Shown here one piece after another: positions 27,863-36,624 of a stretch of DNA of 64,000 bases. The stretch is from Streptomyces sp. S465. GTDB lineage: Bacteria; Actinomycetota; Actinomycetes; Streptomycetales; Streptomycetaceae. The notes under the pieces were generated by a model. It had not been told where the DNA came from, made no database searches, and was given only the letters and a program-made list of their open reading frames with translations. The stretch covers positions 7,434,001 to 7,498,000 of the forward strand of contig NZ_CP114036.1 of NCBI RefSeq assembly GCF_026898115.1, written 5' to 3'. The position numbers and the translations under genes are program-made. Within the stretch, counting starts at the first letter, position 1, and each line of letters opens with the position of its first letter.

Positions 27863-28411
27863 ATGACCACGGACAACACCGACGACAATTCCACCTCACC
27901 GGGAAACCCTTCACCGCGGCGGGAGGCGAGCAGGTGGCTGAGCGGCCCCGCGGCGCTGGCATATGCGGTTGCCATCGTCAGCGCGGTGGCGGCCGCCGTG
28001 GCGACTCCTCTCGGGGACCATCTGATGGCGTCGTTCTTCGACGAGCCGACCTGTCCGGGAGAGGCGTGTGACGGCAAGAACCCGCAGAACCAGGGGTGCG
28101 GTGAGGATGCCCGCACCTTCAAACCTGCCGTGAACAACCCGGCCCTTCTCCAGATCCGCTACAGCGAGGACTGCAAGGCGGTGTGGGCGAAGATCGAGCA
28201 CGGTCGCCCTGGGGACGAGGTCACGGTGAAGGTGTTCGGTGGCGCCATGCGAGGGGCTGAGGTCGAGTACGACGACGACAAGTTCACGAACATGGTCGCC
28301 GTCGCGGACCGAGATTTCCAGGTCGTGGCCTGTGTGATCCCCAAGCCTGGTGGCGGCAGCGCCTTCGAGCGGTACTGCATCCAGGCGACCGAGGCCAGCG
28401 CCTGGCGGTGA
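27863..28411 (+). CDS. DUF2690 membrane-anchored extracytoplasmic protein
   Basis: 182 aa. A polar N-terminus is followed by one membrane segment (AALAYAVAIVSAVAAAVATP, about residues 30-49), then a DUF2690 domain with its Cys pattern: CPGEACDGKNPQNQGCG, IRYSEDCKAVWAKI and VVACVIPKP with ERYCI. The Cys pairs suggest disulfides outside the membrane. In Streptomyces this domain is often fused to helix-turn-helix proteins; here it stands alone. No function is established. Confidence 0.75.
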   Translation: MTTDNTDDNSTSPGNPSPRREASRWLSGPAALAYAVAIVSAVAAAVATPLGDHLMASFFDEPTCPGEACDGKNPQNQGCGEDARTFKPAVNNPALLQIRYSEDCKAVWAKIEHGRPGDEVTVKVFGGAMRGAEVEYDDDKFTNMVAVADRDFQVVACVIPKPGGGSAFERYCIQATEASAWR

Positions 28412-28829
28412 CGACCGGGACCCTGGGGTGCCGGATCGGGCCCGGCTGATGGCTCCTTCGGCGCCGGCCGAGATCGCGGTCGGCGTGGGGACATGCGTCG
28501 TGGGGTTTGTGTCCCGTCTGCAGCAATCTGGTCCCCGTCCCGGATGATCTGGTCTTGCCGGGCCATGTCGGTCCGAGATGCTCTGGCCGGCAGCGGAGCG
28601 CGCGCGGCACATTCGCGGCCACGGGACCAGATCGTCTGAAACCCGCCGGCTGACTCCGTCTCCCGGTCGTCGCAGGTCACAGCCACGGCCACGGACGTGA
28701 TCGTTTGAGACGGGACAGTTCGGCCTGGACGCGGCGGGAAGAGCGGAGGGCGTAGAGGCCGAGGATGTCGGGCGAGTCGCTGTTGCCTGGCCCGCTGTTC
28801 CCCGGCCGGGACCCGCATCTACGAGTTTG
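28412..28829. other. Gap between DUF2690 and MarR genes
   Basis: No gene supported on either strand across about 420 bp. Its right end carries the AT-rich promoter of the MarR gene. Confidence 0.35.
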
Positions 28830-28865
28830 TATATAAGGAGTAGGGGATGGTTCTAGACTGGGAGG
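28825..28865 (+). promoter_or_regulatory. AT-rich MarR operator/promoter with a 9-codon upstream frame
   Basis: TATATAAGG at 28830-28838 recurs at 30529-30537 in the promoter between the divergent amidohydrolase and SnoaL genes, suggesting a shared MarR operator. A good aaggag at 28835-28840 lies 6 bp before ATG 28847, opening a 9-codon frame that ends at 28874-28876, overlapping the MarR start. Confidence 0.45.
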
Positions 28866-29363
28866 ATGACAACTGATCAGGATGTCCCCAGTGGCGTGGA
28901 TGTCGCGATGCTCCTGCGGCGGGCGCAGTTGCGCAAGCAGGTGGCCTGCGAAGCCGCGCTCGCCGAGGTGGGGCTGACGTTGCCGCAGTGGGGGATGCTG
29001 TACGCCGTCGCGACCGAGCCTGATTCCTCGACCCATGCGCTGGCGGTCTTCATCGGGCAGTCCGATCAGTCCGCGGGTGCGGTGGTCGCCCGTCTGCAGC
29101 GCCGAGGGTTGATCGAACGCAGGCCCGGCGCGGGCAAGGCGATCCTGCATCGGATCACTCCGGAGGGCGACGAGCTCCTGCGACGTTGCAACCGCACTGT
29201 CGAGGATGTGATGACCCGGCTGCTCGCCGGTCTCAGCGATCAGGCCCGTCAGGCCCTACGGACTGCGCTTGAGTCGGTCGCGCAGGCCGCCCTTCCGGAG
29301 TCGTCCGGGTCGCACGACGATCTCAGCGAACGGTTCGGGATCCGCTCCGCCACACGTCCTTGA
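28866..29363 (+). CDS. MarR-family transcriptional regulator
   Basis: 165 aa winged-helix protein. The dimer helix (LRRAQLRKQVACEAALAEVG) is followed by the recognition helix region SDQSAGAVVARLQRRGLIER and a wing (ITPEGDELL). ATG 28866 directly abuts a ggagg with no spacing, so translation may depend on re-initiation from the upstream 9-codon frame, or the start may be an internal GTG. It overlaps the convergent amidohydrolase gene by 41 bp. Likely controls its neighbours through TATATAAGG sites. Confidence 0.87.
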   Translation: MTTDQDVPSGVDVAMLLRRAQLRKQVACEAALAEVGLTLPQWGMLYAVATEPDSSTHALAVFIGQSDQSAGAVVARLQRRGLIERRPGAGKAILHRITPEGDELLRRCNRTVEDVMTRLLAGLSDQARQALRTALESVAQAALPESSGSHDDLSERFGIRSATRP

Positions 29364-30519
29364 TCGACAGGGCGTCCTCGATCCTGCTGGTGGGATCGCC
29401 CTGGACCAGCAGCAGATCGGCGCGTGCGCCCGGCGTGATGCGGCCGCGGTCGTGGAGGCCGAACGTTTCGGCGGGCAGACTGGTGGCGGCCCGTAGTGCC
29501 TCGGTCGGGGTGAGTCCGGCCCGGACGAGCAGTCGTAGTTCGCCGTGCAGGCTCGCCCCGTGGGCCATGCCGGGGGCGTGGAGCTGGTTGGCGTCGGAGC
29601 CGGCGAGGATCGGGACGCCGGTGGCGTGCAGGGCCTTCACCGTGGCTAGGGCGGCGGTGAAATCCCCGTCGGGATAGGTGTTGAACTCGCGGCTGAGGTT
29701 GTCCAGCCAGGGCTGGGGCAGGACGGCGGTGACGCGGTTGTCGCGCGCCAGGTCGGCACCGAGGTGCTGGCCGGTGAGCGAGGCCAGCAGGTTCAGTGTC
29801 GGGGTGACGAACGCCCCTGCCGCGCGAATCGACTCCAGGAGGTCGGGCGGGCACGGGCCGTCGATGAACAGGTGCGCGAACCCGTCGACACCGGCGGCCA
29901 GCGCCCGCCGGGCCGTCTCGATGGTCAGGGTGTGGGCGATCACCATGCGGTCGCGCTCGTGCGCGGCGGTCACCGCCGCCCGGACGACGCTGTCTTCGAC
30001 GACGGGGACGTCCTTGCCGAGCGTCTCGCCGCTTTCGATCATTACCTTGATGTAGTCCGCGCCTTCCGCGATCCGCTCGTCAACGAAGCCGGCGGCGTCC
30101 TCGGCGCGGGTGACCACCGGCAGCTCCGGGTCGTTGCGGCTGCCGCGCAGTTGGGTCGGGTGTCCGCCGGGTGCCGTTAGGCCTATTGAGGCCGAACGGA
30201 CATCCGCGATGTCGGTCCGCTCTGCGGCGGCGCGGCGCACCTCGTCCATCCGGTGCGGGAAGGAGAACAGGTCCAGCTCGGTGGTCACGCCGAACCGCAG
30301 GGCGTGGCCGAGTGTCTCCACGTCGGAATGGGTGTGCGTGTCGATAAGGCCGGGCAGCAGGGTCGCGCCGCTGCCCTCGATCCGCTCGGCCGCGGCAGGC
30401 CCGGACCCACCGGGCTCGCCGACCGCGACGATTCGCGACCCTTCCACTTCTACGGTCCGCACGCCGATCATCTGCTCACCGTCGAACACCTGGGCACCCT
30501 CGATGACATAGCGTGGCAC
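29323..30519 (-). CDS. Amidohydrolase-superfamily metal-dependent hydrolase
   Basis: 398 aa. The first metal motif HTH is in LLPGLIDTHTHSDVETLG, a candidate bridging Lys in YIKVMIESGE, the next His in VIAHTLTIE and in GFAHLFIDG, and the Asp in ILAGSDANQLH. N- and C-terminal strands form the composite beta sandwich (ITPGARADLLLV). This matches imidazolonepropionase/prolidase-like enzymes that open cyclic amides or hydrolyse amide bonds. Start GTG 30519 has ggag upstream. Divergent from a SnoaL-like gene over the operator at 30529-30560. Confidence 0.85.
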   Translation of the reverse strand: MPRYVIEGAQVFDGEQMIGVRTVEVEGSRIVAVGEPGGSGPAAAERIEGSGATLLPGLIDTHTHSDVETLGHALRFGVTTELDLFSFPHRMDEVRRAAAERTDIADVRSASIGLTAPGGHPTQLRGSRNDPELPVVTRAEDAAGFVDERIAEGADYIKVMIESGETLGKDVPVVEDSVVRAAVTAAHERDRMVIAHTLTIETARRALAAGVDGFAHLFIDGPCPPDLLESIRAAGAFVTPTLNLLASLTGQHLGADLARDNRVTAVLPQPWLDNLSREFNTYPDGDFTAALATVKALHATGVPILAGSDANQLHAPGMAHGASLHGELRLLVRAGLTPTEALRAATSLPAETFGLHDRGRITPGARADLLLVQGDPTSRIEDALSIKDVWRSGSRTVR

Positions 30520-30527
30520 GAGTACTC

Positions 30528-30556
30528 CTATATAAGGGTTGGTATATACTAAACCA
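30528..30556. promoter_or_regulatory. AT-rich divergent operator, TATATAAGG and GGTATATACT
   Basis: TATATAAGG at 30529-30537 matches the MarR promoter site at 28830-28838, and a GTATATAC palindrome follows directly. It sits between the amidohydrolase and SnoaL-like genes, 10 bp from the former's start. Confidence 0.5.
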
Positions 30557-30621
30557 TAGATGTTGTGGGAAGGGTGTCAAGGCGACGCGACCAGGCGTTG
30601 ATCCGACCGAAGGAGCGTGCG

Positions 30622-31233
30622 ATGCGGCTCATGTCCGGAACTGACTCCGAGCTGACGAAGGTGCTGTCTCTGCTCACCCACGAGCGGCAAGCCCGCGACC
30701 GGGGCTGGTGGTCGGTCCTCGCGCGGTACTACACGCCAGAGGCGACCATCCAGACCAGCTGGTTCGACGGCACCGCGGCGGACTACATCGAGGTGTCCAA
30801 GCGGGTGTTCGAGCAGACCCCGTCCAACCACCGCCTCGGATTGCCCGTCATCGACATCAACGGCATTCGCGCGATCGCCGAGATGCCGATGACCATCGAG
30901 ATGCGCGGCACCTTCCGCGGCGTCGAGACCGATCTCACCGCGCACCTGCGGATGCTGCACCGCGCCGAACGGGAAGGGGACGCCTGGCGCCTGGACGCGA
31001 CGGTCGCGATCTTCGACCACGACACGATGACCCCGGTCAACCCTGCGGCTACCGTCCCTTTCACCCCCGAAGACCTGCAAGGGCGCCGGCCGTCCTACCG
31101 CATGCTGAGCCTGTGGATGACCGAACGCGGCTACACCGTCCCCAACGATCGCTACGGCATCGACCGGCCAGCCGACCTCACCGCGCTCTACAACGACGCC
31201 TACACCTGGGCCGGCCTGCCGCAACCGCATTGA
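30622..31233 (+). CDS. SnoaL/NTF2-like domain protein
   Basis: 203 aa. The NTF2-like cone fold is suggested by the N-terminal helices with DRGWWSVLARYYTPEATIQT and the strands MPMTIEMRGTFRGVETDLTA and DAWRLDATVAIFDHDTMTPV, as in SnoaL_4 hydrolase/dehydratase-type proteins. ATG 30622 has aaggag at 30610-30615; the longer frame from 30565 is Arg-rich. Divergent from the amidohydrolase and probably acting on the same compound. A possible dioxygenase fragment begins 6 bp after its stop. Confidence 0.75.
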   Translation: MRLMSGTDSELTKVLSLLTHERQARDRGWWSVLARYYTPEATIQTSWFDGTAADYIEVSKRVFEQTPSNHRLGLPVIDINGIRAIAEMPMTIEMRGTFRGVETDLTAHLRMLHRAEREGDAWRLDATVAIFDHDTMTPVNPAATVPFTPEDLQGRRPSYRMLSLWMTERGYTVPNDRYGIDRPADLTALYNDAYTWAGLPQPH

Positions 31234-31239
31234 ACCCCC

Positions 31240-31308
31240 ATGGTCCAAGCGGAGAAGACCCGCGTCCTCGCCGCCCCGCTGGGCGCCGAAATCGAGGGCA
31301 CCGCATAG
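31240..31308 (+). pseudogene. Possible TauD/TfdA-type dioxygenase N-terminal stub
   Basis: ATG 31240, 6 bp after the SnoaL stop, opens 22 codons (with VLAAPLGAEIEGTA) resembling the first strand of Fe(II)/2-oxoglutarate dioxygenases, then TAG. The Tn3 transposase tail on the opposite strand begins here, so the rest was probably lost by transposon-linked deletion. Short, so only a suggestion. Confidence 0.3.
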
Positions 31309-31463
31309 CCGTCGAGCAGCGTGCTCACCTCCTCACCCTCGTCGTCCTCGTCCAGCTCCGGCGCGTCAGGGTCGCGCAGTGGACGCAGGGCGCCGGCGGC
31401 CGGGGTCGAGGCGGTGAAGCTGTAGCGGCCGAGCACGTTGAGGTTGGCGTGCTTGAGCGGGGA
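31308..31463 (-). pseudogene. Tn3-family transposase C-terminal tail
   Basis: The frame from 31463 reads SPLKHANLNVLGRYSFTAS and ALRPLRDPDAPELDEDDEGE, the typical end of actinomycete Tn3-family TnpA. It joins the truncated Stealth gene at 31463/31464 in a different frame and has no start. With the 4.1-4.8 kb fragment this is the second Tn3 relic in the window. Confidence 0.6.
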
Positions 31464-32607
31464 GGGCGTGGGAGTTGAAGACCGGCAGCGCGGTCGGGTC
31501 GCTGGAGATGTCCTTGTGGTCGATGACCTGGATGCCGGGCGCGGTGGTATCGAGCCAGGCAGGGGTCTGGCCGTCGGTGACGAGGTAAATGGCGCGTATG
31601 AAAGGGGCGTACATCTGCAGCGAGCGCAGGGAGTACTTGAGTTCGTCACGGCTGGTGTAGCGGGAGGCGCCGGTTTCCCGGGCATGGATGCGCGGGGTGG
31701 CGTCGGTCGGGCGGTGTGCTTCGCGGGTGGCGGTCAGGCGCGGATCGTTGCCGTCGACCCAGGTGTAGACGACGTCGATGGGGAAGTCGACGGTGTCGAT
31801 GCGCGACTGCTGGAAAGCGTCCCAGGTGGGGTAGGTGCGACCGGATATCGAGCGGGTCGCGGGGACGCGAGCCTCGGTGGGTAGGACGTCCGCGACCGTG
31901 TTGGGACGGGGCGCGACGAGGGCGTCGGACAGGACGGCGGCGGGGGCTTGGACACGGAGGGCGGCCAGACGTTCGGCGGTGCGGGACTCGGTGGCCTTGG
32001 CGAGGAGCGCCTGGCCGTCACGCCAGAACTCGACGTCGCAGCCGTGGGTGAGGTCGGCGAGGATCTGGTCGTCGGGGCCGAGGAGGATTTCGCCGAAGCG
32101 GATGGTGTCCTGGCGTTTGAGTGAGGCGGGCAGGGCACCGTCGGCGTACAGGGCGGCTTCGGTGGGCCAGCGGTTCTTTGTGGGCGTGAGCGCGTACAGA
32201 GCAGTGGTGGCGTACAGCTCGCGCAGAGCGGTCAGGAACGCCTTGCGGTCGGCGAAGCGGACGTCGACGACGTGGCGGAGGTGCGAGCGGCCGGGGACCA
32301 GGAAGTAGTCGAGGCCGGCGTGGTCCAGTGCATCCGTGATCAGGACGAGGTTGCGGGTGCGGGCATCGGTCTCGGCGAGGGAGTGGACGCGGCGACCGAC
32401 GTAGCCCTGTGCCTGCCCGGATAACTCGCGCAGGTCACTGTCTCGCGCGAGGAGTGCGGTGCGCCGGACGACGAGTTCCTCCAGGCGCCGGCGCTCGGCC
32501 GCTGCCGCGTCGGCTTCGCGCTGGGCGGCGAGGCGTTGCTCGACACGCTCCTGTCGGACGTGGGCGGGCAGGAAGCGTTCATGGATCGCGGTGAGGCGCG
32601 ACGGCAT
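31464..32607 (-). pseudogene. Stealth-type sugar phosphotransferase, C-terminally truncated
   Basis: About 380 codons remain. The Stealth CR1 block reads FPIDVVYTWVDGNDPRL, and CR2 begins RYTSRDELKYSLRSLQMYAP and continues IYLVTDGQTPAWL and PALPVFNSHA-like sequence, where it is cut. CR3 and CR4, including the NDD segment, are missing. The family transfers sugar-1-phosphates to build capsular or wall polysaccharides. The break coincides with the Tn3 tail, so the frame runs on with unrelated residues to 31366. Start ATG 32607. Probably inactive. Confidence 0.8.
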
Positions 32608-32722
32608 ACCAGGGGGGCCTTCCCTGTGGGGTGGGGCGGCGTACGTGCCGCGGGAGATCGAAAAGGCAATCGCTGGGATGCCCCTTCAGGCGCAAGAGGT
32701 GCAGATAGCTCCCCATAGCCGC

Positions 32723-33165
32723 CTAGACATGGCTTTCCATCCATTGCAGGACCTTGTCCGGCATGCCGGGGTCATCGAGGAGGGCCCCGCCGTGGGCGCC
32801 GCTTCCGGCGACGGTCTCGACCGTGACGCCGTCGGCGGGCATGTCGTGACCCACCTCCTCGGCCTCCTCGAGATCGAGGGAGTGCTGGGCGGGGACGAAG
32901 TCGCCTTCGGAATGGATCAGGTACATGGGGGCGTCATCGGCGCCGGAGGCACGGTTCTTGACGACCATGTCCTTCCAGGTGTCCCAGCAGCTGGCGTGCA
33001 CGGTGGCGTCGGTGTCGGTGGAGTCGGGGAAGCAGCGGGCCAGGATGGTCGCGTTGTCGCGGACCTTGCGCTGCTTGCCGGTGCTGGTGTCGTGGTTGCC
33101 GTCGTTCCAGGCTCGGTAGGGCGAGGCGACGGGGGAGAGTCCGACGACGCCCTTGACCCGGTCGC
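32723..33165 (-). pseudogene. Alpha/beta hydrolase, C-terminal fragment
   Basis: Reading from 33165: GVVGLSPVASPYRAWNDGNH, then the acid-strand region MYLIHSEGDFVPAQHS and the catalytic His in SGAHGGALLDDPGM, ending WMESHV. It is the C-terminal 145 codons of a serine hydrolase without its nucleophile. The 5' part is replaced at about 33166 by the toxin module on the other strand. An internal ATG at 33001 could express 92 residues but would not be active. Confidence 0.7.
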
Positions 33166-33945
33166 AAAGTACTGATGGCCGACGGATCCACCAAGGCCAT
33201 CAAGGATGTCGATATCGGCGACAAGGTCCTGGCTACTGACCCTGAAACGGGAAAGACCAGAACCGAGACCGTCACTGCCGAGATCAAGGGCGAGGGGTCG
33301 AAGCACCTTGTCAGGGTCACCATCGACGTCGACGGGGAGAAGGGCAGCAAGACAGCCTCGGTGACGGCCACGGACGGGCATCCGTTCTGGGTACCGGAGT
33401 TGGGCGAGTGGGTCGAGGCCACAGACCTGAAGGCCGGGCAATGGCTGCGCACCAGCGCGGGCACCCGTGTCCAGGTTGGAGCGGTCAAACGGTGGGCGGC
33501 TCAGAAAGCCACGGTCTACAACCTCACCGTTGCGAGTGAGCACACCTACTATGTGCTGGCGGGGGTCACGCCGGTACTCGTTCACAACTGCAACCTGGGC
33601 GACTATGCCGACAGCGTCCGCAACGAACCTGGGGTGAAGTTTGCCTCCGAGTACACGTCTCCTTCAGGAGCGAAGTACTACGGCCGCAATAAGCATGGCC
33701 AGCAGGCGGAAGGGCCGTTGGCAGATGCGCTTGAACGGACAGGGCATCATGGAGGATGCGCAGAGGTGCACTGTCTCATTCAGGCCCAGGCGGCAGAGGG
33801 TCCCGAGGCCATCAGGGGTGGAACCATGCGAACCGTGAGGACGCGGAACAACTCCATGCCAACATCGAATACGGATGGGCATGGTGAACCGGCTCACCCC
33901 TGCGGCCGTTGTGGCCGACTGCTGGAAGACTTGGAGATCAACTGA
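33166..33945 (+). CDS. Orphan polymorphic-toxin tip: truncated HINT domain plus YwqJ-like deaminase
   Basis: The protein starts inside a pretoxin HINT domain: KVLMADGSTKAIKDVDIGDK, then TATDGHPFWV, ending at the self-cleavage motif VLVHNCN. After that comes a deaminase domain with the zinc motifs CAEVHCL and PCGRC (HAE/PCxxC type). The N-terminal catalytic Cys of HINT and all upstream delivery domains are missing. ATG 33175 can start translation. The TGA stop overlaps the ATG of the SUKH-3 gene. The toxin presumably deaminates a nucleic acid or nucleotide; known as a C-terminal tip of contact-dependent or secreted toxins. Confidence 0.75.
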   Translation, partial: KVLMADGSTKAIKDVDIGDKVLATDPETGKTRTETVTAEIKGEGSKHLVRVTIDVDGEKGSKTASVTATDGHPFWVPELGEWVEATDLKAGQWLRTSAGTRVQVGAVKRWAAQKATVYNLTVASEHTYYVLAGVTPVLVHNCNLGDYADSVRNEPGVKFASEYTSPSGAKYYGRNKHGQQAEGPLADALERTGHHGGCAEVHCLIQAQAAEGPEAIRGGTMRTVRTRNNSMPTSNTDGHGEPAHPCGRCGRLLEDLEIN

Positions 33946-34454
33946 TGTCCCTGATTCGCTTCGACTCGCCTAGCGAGGATCTGCTTGGGGCGCTTGTTGC
34001 GTCCGGATGGAGCGCAGGCAGGAAGATTGACCCAGGTCAATGGGTCGTGCCGCTGGAGGGTGAAGGATACCGGTCCCATCCAATGGCAGAGGAAATCCTC
34101 GCGGCGGTGGGAGGGCTCTCAATCGAGCCGGTAAATCGAGTCGGCCCGAACTTCAGTAATGACGAGCCTTACAATTTCGATCCTATCGCCGCTGGATCAG
34201 GGCAGCGTGGTCTAGCAGCAGAGGTGGAGAGTGTTCTCGGTGGGAACTATTTCCCCATCGGTGAATGGCTCAGTTTTTCAAGCGTTTTCGTAGAAGCTGG
34301 GGGTAGGGTGGTTGCTGCTGGCATGGGTTGGATTTGGGAGCTTGGCTCCACCTTTGAGGACTCCCTAGAGTTGGCAGTCTGCGCGAATCGCCCACTGAAG
34401 TGTCTGCACTCCGATCCGGGACTCGATCCTTGGCCGAGACCTGATTCTCGTTAG
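33945..34454 (+). CDS. SUKH-3-type immunity protein
   Basis: 169 aa. The N-terminal ALVASGWSAGRKIDPGQWVV, the block MAEEILAAVGGLSIEP, and the middle GNYFPIGEWLSFSSVFVEAG fit SUKH-3 immunity proteins, which neutralise deaminase-type toxins. ATG 33945 shares its A with the toxin's TGA stop, so toxin and immunity are translationally coupled. A perfect hairpin terminator follows. Base composition (more A/T third positions, few Leu-CTC) is unlike its neighbours, consistent with recent transfer of the module. Confidence 0.8.
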   Translation: MSLIRFDSPSEDLLGALVASGWSAGRKIDPGQWVVPLEGEGYRSHPMAEEILAAVGGLSIEPVNRVGPNFSNDEPYNFDPIAAGSGQRGLAAEVESVLGGNYFPIGEWLSFSSVFVEAGGRVVAAGMGWIWELGSTFEDSLELAVCANRPLKCLHSDPGLDPWPRPDSR

Positions 34455-34520
34455 TGAATCTCTGCCGCGTAGATCTTCGTGCCACGGGGCTTTTGGTCGG
34501 GTTGACGGCAGTAGTTGACG

Positions 34521-34558
34521 GCAACGGCGGCGGACACCCAGGTGTCCGCCGCCGTTGC
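34521..34558. terminator. Bidirectional hairpin between immunity gene and tyrosine integrase
   Basis: A perfect 18-bp stem (GCAACGGCGGCGGACACC and its complement) with a 2-nt loop. It lies between convergent genes and could end both. Confidence 0.75.
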
Positions 34559-34564
34559 TGTATG

Positions 34565-35384
34565 TCAGGGGTGGCCGAGGGCGCGGCCGAGGGAGTCGAT
34601 GGCGTCTCGCTGGAGCCGGAGTCGGACGTGGGCGTAGACGGTGGCGGTGACGCCGATGTGGGCGTGGCCGAGGAGTTCCTTGATCATGACGAGTTCGACG
34701 CCTTGCTCCAGGAGCAGGGTGGCGGTGGAGTGGCGGAGGTCGTGGAGGCCGGCCCTGCGGAGGATCGTGGTGAAGGTGCGGGTGAGGTTGGTTCGGGTCG
34801 ATCGGTCTGCCCTGCACTGTGGTGAACACGTGCGCGTCGTGCTGCCACGTGGTGCCCGCGGCCTCACGCTCGCGCTCCTGCTGTTCGTGGTGGAGCTTCA
34901 GGGACTGGAGACACCGCGTGGGGAGGGCGATGCGGCGTTCGGATGCCCGGGTCTTGGTTGGCAGTGTGGTGAGCCCGCCGGCGCTGGTGCGTTGGAGTGT
35001 GCGGCGGATGGCAGCGGTGCCCGCGTCGAGGTCGAGGCCTTCCCAGCGGAGGCCGAGGAGTTCGCCCTTGCGGAGTCCGGTGTGGAGGGCGAGTTCGAAC
35101 AGGGCGTGCAGCCGGTGACCTACTGCGGATGTGAGGAGCTGGCGGGCTTCGTCGGCGGTGAGGGGTTCGAAGCGTCGGGGCCGTGGGGTGCCGGTGCGGA
35201 CGTTACGGGCGACGGTGCGCGGGATCTCCTCCTCCCGGACGGCGTGTTCCAGGGCGGACTTGAGCACGGAGTGGATGTAGGTGAGCGTCAGCGGGGAGAG
35301 CAGCTTGCGGCAGCATTGCCCGACGGCACAGCAACGGGGCTCGTCACGGGCCGTATCGATACCACGCTCGCAGCACTGGCACCG
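34565..35384 (-). pseudogene. Tyrosine integrase, 5'-truncated and frameshifted
   Basis: The upstream frame starts at a Cys-rich segment (RCQCCERG and RCCAVGQCCRK) known in actinomycete plasmid integrases, continues with LTLTYIHSVLKSALEHAV and the catalytic Arg in ALHTGLRKGELLGLRW. An extra base near 34793 shifts the reading; the second frame has HDLRHSTATLLLEQG (His-x-x-Arg), LLGHAHIGVTATVYAHV with the nucleophile Tyr, ending at 34565. The N-terminal ~100 codons are missing, replaced by serine integrase remnant B. Dead as read. Confidence 0.82.
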
Positions 35385-35479
35385 CCCCGACACCAGGCCC
35401 TGCCGCTGCGGCACCCGCCACGAACCCACAGACCCCGTGCTGGGCACGCCCCTTGACCCGGGACTGGCGTGTGCGTATG

Positions 35480-35505
35480 GTGCGTGTCCCCCCTCGGACA
35501 CATAC
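35480..35505. repeat. Attachment-like dyad, copy B
   Basis: GTGCGTGTCC and GGACACATAC (8 of 10 paired) flank CCCCTC. The left 27 bp match the copy A site; the right side continues into the integrase remnant. Confidence 0.5.
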
Positions 35506-35840
35506 TGATGGCCCACGGGTTTCGTGAGAGTGCTGGTCGAGTCTCATCTCGGCCAGCACTTTGTGTTTCCCGGAGTCGTAGGTGAGTCTCAGCCCCAGTT
35601 GCCGGTAGATCTCGGCGGGACATCCGGGCGCCCGCCCCCTTGGACGACGCGCGCAGCTCGGCTTCGGCCCTGGCTCGGCGCGCCTGGGTTCCGGTGTCCA
35701 CTGGGTGACGAGGGTGGGGTCGGCGCCTGCTTCGAGAGCGGCGCGGTGGGTGGCCGGCTTGGCGTCGCAGTCGGCGATCGCCTTACGGGCAGCCGCAACG
35801 GTGGCGGTCTCCTGTCCGGGGGCCGCGGCGGTGGCCATGA
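35490..35840 (-). pseudogene. Serine integrase remnant, copy B
   Basis: Only the C-terminal part survives: LMATAAAPGQETATVAAA, then ATHRAALEAGADPTLVTQW, then a second frame ARRARAEAELRASSKGAGAR, then back to IYRQLGLRLTYDSGKHKVLA. These align with residues about 460-600 of copy A, with two frameshifts and an internal deletion of the EIARLVRSISDL segment. The conserved end reads VRGGTRTIRT, crossing the attachment-like dyad as in copy A. Confidence 0.75.
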
Positions 35841-35844
35841 GCAA

Positions 35845-36365
35845 GGGAGCGGCTCATCACCGGGGGCCGGAAGGGCGTCGGGGTGCAGTTCGGCGAGGAG
35901 CGCCGGCCCCCTGCTCCCGGGAGCGGTGGAGTAGGTGACGCATCGGGTGCGGGCGTCCATGCCCGGGACGTGATTCCGCAGATGGCTCTTTGCCATCTCC
36001 AGCAGCCTCTTCGGCCTCCTGAGCGCCGTGGCCGTTGCGCCGATACTCCAGTTTCGAGGGCCGATGACCCACCTGAAATCCCAGGTCGTTGCAGGTGCGA
36101 GCCAGTCACGAGCCATCGGTGAGCCACCTCGGCCGCGCTCCATCGCCCCGCACCGGCGAAGGGTGGGCGTAGGTCATCAGGACAGTGCGTGCCGCTTCGG
36201 CTGATTTCGCATCGTCACCCCCTGCCCTACCGTCGTACATCGCTGTGATGCACACCACACAGATTGCGTGAGGAACTCGCGTAATGACTCCGGGACCGCG
36301 CTCTCTCCCTGTCAGGCACCGCCGAAAGCCACGTGCGGACCGCACTACCGGGAGGGCTATCACTC
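35845..36365. other. 520-bp gap between integrase B and the small membrane gene
   Basis: No family is recognised on either strand. A G/C-biased open stretch on the minus strand (about 35850-36140) contains LLEMAKSHLRNHVPGMDART and may be a relic of an element gene. A partial dyad ATTGCGTGA/TCGCGTAAT lies at 36262-36285 and could be an operator. Confidence 0.3.
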
Positions 36366-36518
36366 ATGGACGGTCAGATGAACCAGCGGACGGCACTGTT
36401 GCTACTGGCGGGCGGCGGCTCTGTATACGTCGCCTTCGAACATCCTTCCTTCGGCACCGCCCTCTTGGTCGGCGTCGGCGTGGTGACACTGCTGCACCTG
36501 TTGCTGAAGGACCACTGA
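36366..36518 (+). CDS. Small membrane protein of plasmid/conjugative-element type
   Basis: 50 aa with two hydrophobic segments, ALLLLAGGGSVYVAFEHP and FGTALLVGVGVVTLLHLLLK. Proteins with this pattern occur in spread or transfer operons of Streptomyces plasmids and integrative elements. ATG 36366 follows gggagg at 36351-36356; a second ATG at 36378 is possible. The surroundings are element relics. Exact role unknown. Confidence 0.55.
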   Translation: MDGQMNQRTALLLLAGGGSVYVAFEHPSFGTALLVGVGVVTLLHLLLKDH

Positions 36519-36624
36519 CCCGTGCCGCCGGTTGGGCTGATCCTCCGCAACGCCCCACAGAGTCCGCTGCGACAAGGTGGCCGAGCCGGCCAAGCCTGGC
36601 TGGGTGTTCCACAATCCTCAAGCT

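Noticed and set aside
30565..30621. Longer N-terminus of the SnoaL-like protein
   Set aside because: The extra residues are Arg-rich, overlap the operator region, and ATG 30622 has a proper Shine-Dalgarno.
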